Assembly: GCA_016712445.1 (NCBI GenBank)
Contig: JADJRB010000001.1
Coordinates: 1,054,001-1,118,000 of the forward strand
DNA from: Acidobacteriota bacterium
GTDB lineage: Bacteria; Pseudomonadota; Alphaproteobacteria; Caulobacterales; Hyphomonadaceae
Reading direction: 5' to 3'
DNA length: 64,000 bases
Shown: positions 57,552-64,000 of the stretch, piece by piece
Position numbering within the stretch: the first letter of the stretch is position 1
Layout: each line of letters begins with the position of its first letter
Notes under the pieces: generated by a model
Told to the model about the DNA's origin: nothing
Database searches by the model: none
Seen by the model: only the letters and a program-made list of their open reading frames with translations
Translations under genes and position numbers: made by a program

Positions 57552-58528
57552 TCAGCGGCGCCCTTCGGCTGGGGCAGCTTTTCGGCATGCGTCTTCGGCG
57601 GGGTGAGCGTGACGTTCGAGCGGTCTTCGCGGCGGCGCGCGAGCGGCAGGAGGTGGGCCAGCACACGCGACAGGGTCGCTTTCAGTTTCCTCCGGTCACA
57701 GACGATATCCACCTGCCCCTTCTCGCGCAGGAATTCCGAGCGCTGGAAGCCCTTCGGCAGGCTTTCGCGGATCGTCTGTTCGATCACGCGTGGGCCCGAG
57801 AAGGCGATCATCGCGCCGGGCTCGGCGATATGCACGTCGCCGAGCATCGCATAGGAGGCCGAGACGCCGCCCGAGGTCGGATCGGTCAGCACCACCACAT
57901 AGGGCAGCTTCGCATCGGCGAGGTCGTTGATGGCGAGCGTGGTGCGCGGCATCTGCATCAGGCTGAGCGTGCCTTCCTGCATGCGGGCGCCGCCGGATGC
58001 GGTGCAGACGACGAAAGCCGACTTGCGCGCGAGCGCGAGCTGGGCGGCCGTGATGAAACCTTCCCCGGCGGCCATGCCGAGCGAGCCGCCCATGAAATCG
58101 AAATCCTGCACCAGCACGACCGCCGGCACGCCGCCGATCTTGCCGTAGGCGGCGACCATGCAGTCTTCCTGCAGGAGCGGGGCGCCGCCCTCTTCGGTCT
58201 CCTTCAGGTCACGGTTGGCCACCTTGGCCTTCGCGGCCTTGAGGCGCGCGGGGTAGGGCTTGTCATCCTTGAACTTCAGCGGGTCCATCGGCACGGGCGG
58301 CAGCGACACCGGCTCCCAGCGCTCGTCGTCGAACAGGAGGCGGAAGCGGACGCGGGGCGAGATGCGCAGGTGCGCCCCGGCCGGCGTGACGTTCCAGGTC
58401 GCCTCAAGGTCGCTCTTGTAGATCAGCTCGCCGGAGACAGGACACTTCACCCAGAGGTCATCCGGGGTGTCCTTCTTCTGCATCATCGTCTTCAGGCCCG
58501 GCGGGGTGACCTTGTTGATCCAGTTCAT
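57548..58528 (-). CDS. accD: Acetyl-CoA carboxylase carboxyltransferase beta subunit
   Basis: The protein has 326 residues. It joins AccA in moving the carboxyl group from biotin to acetyl-CoA. The carboxyltransferase core is complete (GASMGLGAMAA-type: FMGGSLGMAAGEGF, CTASGGARMQEGTLSLMQM, DPTSGGVSASYAMLGD). The N-terminal zinc ribbon is degenerate: only Cys in VKCPVSGE remains, and the second pair reads VTPAGAH. Loss of this ribbon is common in alphaproteobacterial AccD. Confidence 0.93.
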   Translation of the reverse strand: MNWINKVTPPGLKTMMQKKDTPDDLWVKCPVSGELIYKSDLEATWNVTPAGAHLRISPRVRFRLLFDDERWEPVSLPPVPMDPLKFKDDKPYPARLKAAKAKVANRDLKETEEGGAPLLQEDCMVAAYGKIGGVPAVVLVQDFDFMGGSLGMAAGEGFITAAQLALARKSAFVVCTASGGARMQEGTLSLMQMPRTTLAINDLADAKLPYVVVLTDPTSGGVSASYAMLGDVHIAEPGAMIAFSGPRVIEQTIRESLPKGFQRSEFLREKGQVDIVCDRRKLKATLSRVLAHLLPLARRREDRSNVTLTPPKTHAEKLPQPKGAAD

Positions 58529-58558
58529 AAGACAGGGACTCCTGAAATCAGAGGGCGG

Positions 58559-59386
58559 TCAGGCCTTGGGGACAGATTCAATGGCTGCCCGGAGCTCGCG
58601 CGCCAGCGCGCCCATCGCGGGAGCTGCTGCGCCGTGCTGGCCGGTTGCCTGTGCATCGCCCGCCTTTTCCACAAAAGCCGATCCAACGACCACCCCGTCG
58701 GCGATTTTAGCCATTTCGGCGGCTTGTGCACCATTTTTTACACCGAAGCCGACACAAACCGGCAGGCCCGAGACCCTTTTGACCATCGCGACCCGGCCTG
58801 CAATCGCGGCAGGATCGGCGCTTCCGGCCCCTGTGACGCCCGTTACGGCGACGAAATAGATGAAGCCGGAGGCCCCTTCGGCGACCTTGGCGGCCCTCGA
58901 TTCGTCGGTTGTGGGCGTCGCGAGGCGGATCACGGACAGGTCATGGCGGACGTAAAGAGCGCGCAGGACGCCGTCTTCCTCGGGGGGAAGGTCAACCAGG
59001 ATCGTGCCATCGATGCCCGCTTCGGCCGCTTTCGCGGCGAAGGTCTCGTAGCCGAGCGCATGGACGGGGTTGGCGTAGCCCATGAGGATCAACGGGGTCG
59101 TCTGGTCTTCGTTCCGGAAGCGGGCGGCGAGAGCGAGCACATCGGTCAATGTCGTGCCATTGGCGAGGGCGCGCAGGCCCGCCTTCTGGATCGCAGCGCC
59201 ATCCGCCATCGGGTCGGTGAAGGGCGCGCCGAGTTCAATGATGTCCGCACCGCCATCGCGCAGGGCGCAGAGGGCGTCGTAGCTCGCTTCGAGGTCCGGG
59301 TCGCCGGCCATCAGGTAGGTCACAAGGGCGGCGCGCCCTTCGGCCTTTGCTTTCGCAAACGCCGCCTCGATCCGTGTGCGTCCCAT
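58559..59386 (-). CDS. trpA: Tryptophan synthase alpha chain
   Basis: The alpha chain cleaves indole-3-glycerol phosphate to indole, which passes to TrpB. The protein has 275 residues with catalytic Glu in DIIELGAPFTDPMADG and Asp in LVDLPPEE. The phosphate site is VGFGVKN and VVVGSAFV. It is preceded by cutA, whose stop overlaps its start, and followed 30 bases later by accD. It is thus separated from trpB by two inserted genes. Confidence 0.95.
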   Translation of the reverse strand: MGRTRIEAAFAKAKAEGRAALVTYLMAGDPDLEASYDALCALRDGGADIIELGAPFTDPMADGAAIQKAGLRALANGTTLTDVLALAARFRNEDQTTPLILMGYANPVHALGYETFAAKAAEAGIDGTILVDLPPEEDGVLRALYVRHDLSVIRLATPTTDESRAAKVAEGASGFIYFVAVTGVTGAGSADPAAIAGRVAMVKRVSGLPVCVGFGVKNGAQAAEMAKIADGVVVGSAFVEKAGDAQATGQHGAAAPAMGALARELRAAIESVPKA

Positions 59387-59706
59387 CAGGCTTCCGTGTT
59401 CTCGGCAGCCCAGGCGCCATAGGCTTCGCTGACATGGCTGAGCGGCATGGCGACGATGGCCGGCACGTCATAGGGATGGTGCTCGCGCGCCAGCTTTTCG
59501 AGCTTCGACCAGTTCGCCTCGGGCGCCTTCAGCCAGAGGATGAACTCGAACGACTGCTCGATCACGCCTTTCCAGCGATACGAGGACGTGACCGGGCCCT
59601 CGAGGTTCGCGCAGGCGGCCACCCGGCCTTCAAGCGCTGCATCGGCGATGTCTTCTGCGACGCGCCGCGACGGACAGGCAATCCGCACAAGGATGAGTTT
59701 GGTCAT
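59386..59706 (-). CDS. cutA: Divalent cation tolerance protein CutA
   Basis: This protein, 106 residues, has the trimeric CutA fold: the start LILVRIACPSRRVAEDIADAAL, ACANLEGPVTSSYRWKG, and the signature EHHPYDVPAIVAMPL. It was first linked to copper tolerance, and its true role is still unclear. It lies between trpB and trpA, overlapping both neighbours by a few bases (ATGA type). Confidence 0.93.
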   Translation of the reverse strand: MTKLILVRIACPSRRVAEDIADAALEGRVAACANLEGPVTSSYRWKGVIEQSFEFILWLKAPEANWSKLEKLAREHHPYDVPAIVAMPLSHVSEAYGAWAAENTEA

Positions 59707-60077
59707 GGCTTCAGCGCCTCCGGATCGCATTTGCCGAGCTTGAAGGCCGCCATCGGCACGACGGAGGCCGACCGGCTTTCATAGGGAACACCCACAGCGG
59801 CCAGCGAGTCCCAGCCGTAACATTCCATGCCGTCATCGCCGCCAACCGGCGAATGCGCCTGGCCGCAGATGCCTGTCTCGGTCCATTCGGCATCACGCAG
59901 CAGCGCTGTGCGCCCATCTGCAAAACAGATCGCCATCGACTGCGCGACGAGCGGGATGGCGTCGCCGTCCTTCGCCGCCTGGAAATTCTCGCGCGTGACC
60001 GGCACGTAGGCATACCGCGTCGTCGGCACGCAGCCGGCGAGCGCCGCCAGAGGCAGGAGGCCGAGCAGCGGCTTCAC
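59703..60077 (-). CDS. Small lipoprotein inside the trp operon
   Basis: This 124-residue protein has a lipoprotein signal (GLLPLAALAGC). The mature part has three Cys (AICFADG, GICGQA, MECYGW, GKCDP) that may form disulfides. No family is recognised. The start is a GTG overlapping the trpB stop. It is unusual in this operon position. Confidence 0.7.
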   Translation of the reverse strand: MKPLLGLLPLAALAGCVPTTRYAYVPVTRENFQAAKDGDAIPLVAQSMAICFADGRTALLRDAEWTETGICGQAHSPVGGDDGMECYGWDSLAAVGVPYESRSASVVPMAAFKLGKCDPEALKP

Positions 60078-61285
60078 ATCTCCACTCCCAGCGCCTTGGC
60101 GACGGAGAACACGTCCTTGTCGCCGCGGCCGCACATGTTGAGGATCATCAGGCCCTTCGGACCAAGATCCTTCGCCACTTCACCGACGCGGGCGAGCGCG
60201 TGCGCAGGCTCCAGCGCCGGAATGATGCCCTCAAGCCGCGTGCACAGCTGGAAGGCGGCGAGCGCCTCATCATCCGTACACGACAGGTATTCGGCGCGGC
60301 CCATGTCGCGCAGGAAGGCATGTTCCGGCCCGATGCCTGGATAGTCGAGGCCTGCCGAAATCGAGTGGGCATCGATGATCTGGCCGTCATCGGTCTGCAG
60401 CAGGTAGGTGCGGTTGCCGTGCAGGATGCCCGGCTTGCCGCCATTCAGCGCGGCGGCGTGCTGGCCGGTCTCGATGCCGTGGCCTGCGGCCTCGACCCCG
60501 ATCAGGCGCACGTCTTCATCAGCGATGAAGGGATGGAAGAGGCCGATGGCGTTCGAGCCGCCGCCGATGCAGGCCATCACGGCGTCCGGCAGGCGCCCTT
60601 CCCGCTCGAGGATCTGGGCGCGCGCCTCGATACCGATCACGGACTGGAAGTCGCGCACGATCTCGGGATAGGGATGCGGGCCGGCAGCGGTGCCGATGCA
60701 GTAGAACGTCGTCTCGACATTCGTCACCCAGTCACGCAGCGCCTCGTTCATCGCATCCTTCAGCGTGCCGGTGCCGGAGGAGACGGGAATGATCTTCGCG
60801 CCCAGCAGGCGCATGCGGAAGACGTTGGGCTTCTGGCGCTCGACATCCGTCTCGCCCATGAAGACGACGCATTCCAGGCCAAAGCGCGCGCAGATCGTCG
60901 CCGTCGCCACGCCATGCTGGCCGGCGCCGGTTTCCGCGATGATCCGCTTCTTGCCCATCCGGCGCGCGAGCAGCACCTGGCCGAGGCAATTGTTGATCTT
61001 GTGGGCGCCGGTGTGATTGAGCTCGTCGCGCTTGAAGTAGATCTTCGCGCCGCCGAAATGCTCTGTCAGGCGCTCGGCGAAATACAGCGGCGACGGGCGG
61101 CCGACATAATGCGTCCACAGGTCCTGCATCTCGGCGGCAAAGGCCGGGTCCTGCTTCGCCTTGCGGTATTCCGCTTCCAGCTCCAGCACGAGGGGCATCA
61201 GCGTCTCGGCGACATAGCGTCCGCCGAATTCGCCGAACCGGCCGTTTGCATCCGGCCATTTGTCCCAGGTATTGCGCAGGTCCAT
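60074..61285 (-). CDS. trpB: Tryptophan synthase beta chain
   Basis: TrpB condenses indole and serine with PLP. The protein has 403 residues. The PLP lysine lies in NHTGAHKINNCLGQ; the Glu in IAETGAGQHGVATAT and the phosphate site CIGGGSNAIG are clear. GLDYPGIGPEHAFLRD follows. It begins after trpF in the trpF-trpB-lipoprotein-cutA-trpA-accD-folC operon. Confidence 0.96.
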   Translation of the reverse strand: MDLRNTWDKWPDANGRFGEFGGRYVAETLMPLVLELEAEYRKAKQDPAFAAEMQDLWTHYVGRPSPLYFAERLTEHFGGAKIYFKRDELNHTGAHKINNCLGQVLLARRMGKKRIIAETGAGQHGVATATICARFGLECVVFMGETDVERQKPNVFRMRLLGAKIIPVSSGTGTLKDAMNEALRDWVTNVETTFYCIGTAAGPHPYPEIVRDFQSVIGIEARAQILEREGRLPDAVMACIGGGSNAIGLFHPFIADEDVRLIGVEAAGHGIETGQHAAALNGGKPGILHGNRTYLLQTDDGQIIDAHSISAGLDYPGIGPEHAFLRDMGRAEYLSCTDDEALAAFQLCTRLEGIIPALEPAHALARVGEVAKDLGPKGLMILNMCGRGDKDVFSVAKALGVEM

Positions 61286-61292
61286 CGTGAAA

Positions 61293-61922
61293 TCAGTGCC
61301 CTTTGGCCGCGCGCAGGAAGGCGCGGACCAGTTCCTTGTCCTTTAGCCCTCGCACCCGCTCGACGCCAGAGGACACATCCACCGCCTCGGCGCCGGTTCG
61401 GGCAATCGCTTCGCGGACGGTCTCGGGCGTCAGGCCGCCGGCCAGAAGCCAGGGTTTCGGGGCGGCCCAGCCGTCCAGCAGGTGCCAGTCGAACGCCGTG
61501 CCATGACCGCCGGCCCCGGCGGCGCCGGCCGGTGCGCCGGCATCGATCAGCAGCCGGTCGGCCGCCTCGAATGTTGCAGCCTGCATGAGGTCTGCCGGGC
61601 CGCTGACCCCGATGGCCTTCCAGACCTGCGCCCCGGTCATCGCCTTGACTTCGGCGACCCGCTCGGGCGTCTCGGCGCCGTGCAGCTGGATCACAGGGAA
61701 GCCCAAGGCCGCGATTTCCATCACCTGCGCCACTTCCGGGTCAGCCAACAGCGCCACCGGCACGGCATTGCCCACCGACCGGAGCAGGGCAGGCGCCGCT
61801 TCGGGTGTCACGTAGCGCGGACTGCGTGCAATGAAATTGAGGCCGATCCAGTCCGCCCCCTCCCCGGCCGCAAACGCAACCAGGTCCGGATCGGTGAGCC
61901 CGCAAATCTTTACCATCGCCAT
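61293..61922 (-). CDS. trpF: Phosphoribosylanthranilate isomerase
   Basis: This enzyme performs the Amadori rearrangement before indole-glycerol phosphate formation. The protein is 209 residues, normal for the single-domain form. Catalytic Cys in KICGLTDP and Asp in LIDAGAP are visible, as are WIGLNFIARSPRYV, LLAGGLTPETV and VDVSSGVER. It starts the operon. ATG 61922 or 61916 could be used. Confidence 0.93.
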   Translation of the reverse strand: MAMVKICGLTDPDLVAFAAGEGADWIGLNFIARSPRYVTPEAAPALLRSVGNAVPVALLADPEVAQVMEIAALGFPVIQLHGAETPERVAEVKAMTGAQVWKAIGVSGPADLMQAATFEAADRLLIDAGAPAGAAGAGGHGTAFDWHLLDGWAAPKPWLLAGGLTPETVREAIARTGAEAVDVSSGVERVRGLKDKELVRAFLRAAKGH

Positions 61923-61966
61923 GCCCGCCCCCTAACCGAAGCGGGCGGCGGACGGAAGAGGCTGCT

Positions 61967-61984
61967 TGCCCCAATTTCGGGGCA
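61967..61984. promoter_or_regulatory. Inverted repeat in the trpF / O-antigen-ligase intergenic region
   Basis: TGCCCC-AATTTC-GGGGCA, six-base perfect arms, lies 45 bases before trpF and 129 before the divergent gene. It may be an operator or an RNA hairpin. The 190-base gap holds nothing else clear. Confidence 0.35.
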
Positions 61985-62112
61985 GGCCTACCCTGCGCGT
62001 TAACCCTGCCAGCCTAAAAGGCAGCCTGCACACGGGCCGGGCATGCCGCTTGCAAGCCGCCGCGAGGCGCCGGAGTACCTGTCACTTGCTACACACCCAT
62101 CCCAATCCGTTC

Positions 62113-63366
62113 ATGCCGCCGCGCGTCATTCCGGTGAACGTGTACGAGGAAGCGCGCCGTGCGCCGCTGTGGGAGCAGGCGTTCTATACGGTCTGGCTGT
62201 TCGCTGTGTTCATGCCGATCGATGCGTTCCAGCCGATCCGCTACGCCTGTATCGCGGGCCTGCTCGGCATCCTGGTTGTTCATTACCGGGAAGTGATGCC
62301 CCTGATGCTGAAAGCCTGGCCGCTCTTCCCGCTGCCGATCCTGGCCTATTTCTCGATCTTCTGGACGCCCTACCCCGCCGACGCGCTGAAATCCGCAACG
62401 CTGCTCTTCCTGACCCCGACCCTGCTGATCGTGCTGGCGGCGCGCCTGCGGGCGGTCGAATTCCTGCGCCTCATCATGTTCGCCGGCTGGTTGGGAACAC
62501 TCTATACGGTGCCCTTCTTCGCAACCCTCGCCGAGGGCGGCCCCTATGCGCAGAAAAACAGCCTCGCCTTCCACATGATGCTGGTGATCCTCACGTCGCT
62601 CGGCACCTTCCTCAACGACGAGGAGCCGTTCCCGCTCCGCGTCATCGCGATAGCCTTCGTGCCGGTTGCGTTCCTGTTCCAGTTCCTGGCTGACTCGGCG
62701 ACGTCGCTGGTCTTCGCGGTTGGCGGCAGCGCCGTGCTGATCGGCGTCAAGCTGGTCTGGACTGGCGTTTCGACCGTGCGCCACATGCGCACCACGTTCC
62801 TCGCCTTCATCGCAGCTGTTGCACTGGTAATCACGCTGGTGGTCCTGTCGATCCCGAACAATTCGATTGTCGACGACTTCCTGAGCCTCGTGGGCAAGGA
62901 TTCGACGTTCACCGGACGCACCGCGATCTGGAACGCCGCCGAGCGCGTCTCGGCCGAGCATCCCTGGTTCGGAGTCGGCGTCGAAGGGTTCTGGAACCCG
63001 ATGACCGGCATCGCGCAGACACTGAACGAAAACGACTCCAAGCCATTTGGCACCAAACTGTCCTTCCACAGCGCATTCTGGGAAACCCGGGTTCACTTTG
63101 GCTGGGTTGGATTCGGCCTGTTCCTGCTGGCCATCGGCTGGGCAGGCCTGCGCACGGCGAACCTGTGGCTGCGCAACGGCAACCTCGTCAATTCCACGCT
63201 GCTGGTGATGTTCGTGGTTATCTTCATCTCCTGCTTCACCGAGTCCTACGCCTCGGGCACAAGCAACATGATGGTCTACTTCCTGTACTTCGGCGGGCTT
63301 GCAGCGTTCGGGATCGGCGAGCGGAAGTTCGCAGGCGTCGCCCGCCTCGTCGAACGCACGGACTGA
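62113..63366 (+). CDS. O-antigen ligase/polymerase-like membrane protein
   Basis: This 417-residue protein has about 10-12 membrane helices and a Wzy_C-type periplasmic loop (TGRTAIWNAAERVSAEHPWFGVGVEGFW, then FHSAFWETRVHFGWVG with the conserved His). This is the O-antigen ligase (WaaL)/exopolysaccharide polymerase superfamily. No glycan gene cluster is near, so the polysaccharide is unknown. No ribosome site is found before ATG 62113; the longer frame to 61966 lacks support. Confidence 0.82.
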   Translation: MPPRVIPVNVYEEARRAPLWEQAFYTVWLFAVFMPIDAFQPIRYACIAGLLGILVVHYREVMPLMLKAWPLFPLPILAYFSIFWTPYPADALKSATLLFLTPTLLIVLAARLRAVEFLRLIMFAGWLGTLYTVPFFATLAEGGPYAQKNSLAFHMMLVILTSLGTFLNDEEPFPLRVIAIAFVPVAFLFQFLADSATSLVFAVGGSAVLIGVKLVWTGVSTVRHMRTTFLAFIAAVALVITLVVLSIPNNSIVDDFLSLVGKDSTFTGRTAIWNAAERVSAEHPWFGVGVEGFWNPMTGIAQTLNENDSKPFGTKLSFHSAFWETRVHFGWVGFGLFLLAIGWAGLRTANLWLRNGNLVNSTLLVMFVVIFISCFTESYASGTSNMMVYFLYFGGLAAFGIGERKFAGVARLVERTD

Positions 63367-63376
63367 ACAGCGGGCG

Positions 63377-63997
63377 TCAGACTGCCACGGCGTCGGCGCG
63401 CCGGACCCCGTCGAAGGCGCCGCGCAGCGCGCTGCCATCCACTGGCTCGACCGTCTGCACAAGGACAATCCGCTTGACCTCGCCGCCAACGCCGGCAATG
63501 GCGCGTCCGCGTTCGGCCACCTGGACCCAGAGGCCGGATGACAGGCGCACCCGCACGCGGTGAACGAGTTCGGTCATGTGTCCGTCGAGCATCGATTGGT
63601 AGGCCTCGCGGGCGGCGAGCCGGTCGTCCGGATGGATACGCGCGATCCAGTCGAAGATCTGCTCGGATGCAGGCTCGACGCCTTGCGCGAAGAGGTCCGC
63701 CCAGCCTTCGGAATATTCCACACCGCCATCCGCGACAGACCAGTCGATGACGCCGGCCGACAGCAGGTCGCAGGTCACATCGGCGCGCAGGGCCATCAGG
63801 TCGGCGTCGCGCACATGCCGGTCATGGCGCTGCCACTCGTTCTGGATCACGGAGATCGCCAGCGCTGCCGCCAGCGCAACCGAGCCAAGCAGCGCGATCA
63901 GTTCAAACCGGCGCGAAGCCAGAATCGAGAACGCCGGCCGCACCTCGCCCACATAGACGAGCTGCAAGGCGTTGCCCGCCACGGCGCGGGTTTCCAT
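63377..63997 (-). CDS. Membrane-anchored PAS domain protein (partial at right edge)
   Basis: The visible part is 206 codons or more, and the frame may extend beyond the window. A membrane helix (LIALLGSVALAAALAISVI) is followed by a PAS-like domain with GVIDWSVADGGVEYSEGWADLF and IHPDDRLAAREAYQSML, the usual PAS (PAS_3/PAC) features. The protein ends just after the PAC region with no histidine kinase or GGDEF domain. It may be a sensor lacking its own output, or a partner protein. It is convergent with the O-antigen-ligase-like gene. Confidence 0.6.
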   Translation of the reverse strand: METRAVAGNALQLVYVGEVRPAFSILASRRFELIALLGSVALAAALAISVIQNEWQRHDRHVRDADLMALRADVTCDLLSAGVIDWSVADGGVEYSEGWADLFAQGVEPASEQIFDWIARIHPDDRLAAREAYQSMLDGHMTELVHRVRVRLSSGLWVQVAERGRAIAGVGGEVKRIVLVQTVEPVDGSALRGAFDGVRRADAVAV

Positions 63998-64000
63998 GAA

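Noticed and set aside
57587..59422. 611-codon plus-strand frame opposite accD and trpA
   Set aside because: It crosses two well-supported genes antisense and has no recognisable domain.

Overview
The window is about 64 kb of high-GC DNA, densely coded, with few gaps above 150 bases. It looks like an alphaproteobacterial chromosome, most likely Hyphomonadaceae or Caulobacterales (inference). Supporting signs are a LexA box of the GAAC-N7-GAAC type directly before an mmcB homologue, several promoters that fit Caulobacter-type elements with the start codon at +1, a TIGR02302 giant membrane protein beside lysA and argH, an alphaproteobacterial AccD without its zinc finger, and a tkt-DUF4164-zapA block. 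No rRNA operon, phage, insertion sequence, CRISPR array or replication origin was seen.

Layout. 1-8 kb: a partial Rieske oxygenase, a chagasin-type inhibitor lipoprotein, lepA, a MAPEG protein, an ECF sigma factor with its membrane partner, tsaD, and a small membrane protein next to a TetR regulator. 8-15 kb: YciI, GST, sulfotransferase, a broken DUF2167 gene, a PQQ/heme c dehydrogenase, pyrF, a trypsin-like protease and DUF350. 15-20 kb: 3-hydroxybutyrate dehydrogenase, a four-gene metal-handling operon, msrB, a regulator/membrane protein pair and a P450. 20.8-26.9 kb: a tight six-gene operon (KASIII, NAD-dependent reductase, lactonase-like hydrolase, PaaK-like adenylate-forming enzyme, an oxygenase catalytic domain without its Rieske cluster, and a BtaA-like aminocarboxypropyl transferase). 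I consider this the best candidate for an undescribed biosynthetic system. 26.9-29.8 kb: a TIR-TM-WD40 protein with 15 repeats.

30-43 kb: a metallopeptidase, tRNA-Arg, a Cys/Met-metabolism PLP enzyme, SNase lipoprotein, rpoH-type sigma factor, a likely SOS operon (mmcB plus a protein with a beta-clamp motif), AraC/DUF2306, two divergent citrate synthase paralogues (one fused to a DNA-binding domain), transketolase, zapA and a cobalamin adenosyltransferase. 43-55 kb: MBL hydrolase, TIGR02302, lysA, lptM, argH, tlpA, SNase, hbd and etfBA. 55-64 kb: a DUF1127-like small gene, a MITE/REP-like inverted repeat, the trpF-trpB-(lipoprotein-cutA)-trpA-accD-folC operon, an O-antigen-ligase-like protein and a PAS protein cut by the right edge.

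Several genes have a -10 hexamer ending exactly six bases before the ATG and no Shine-Dalgarno sequence. I use this to place the starts of lepA, tsaD, the KASIII gene, the second citrate synthase and a small membrane protein. Family names come from motif recognition only; no database search was possible.
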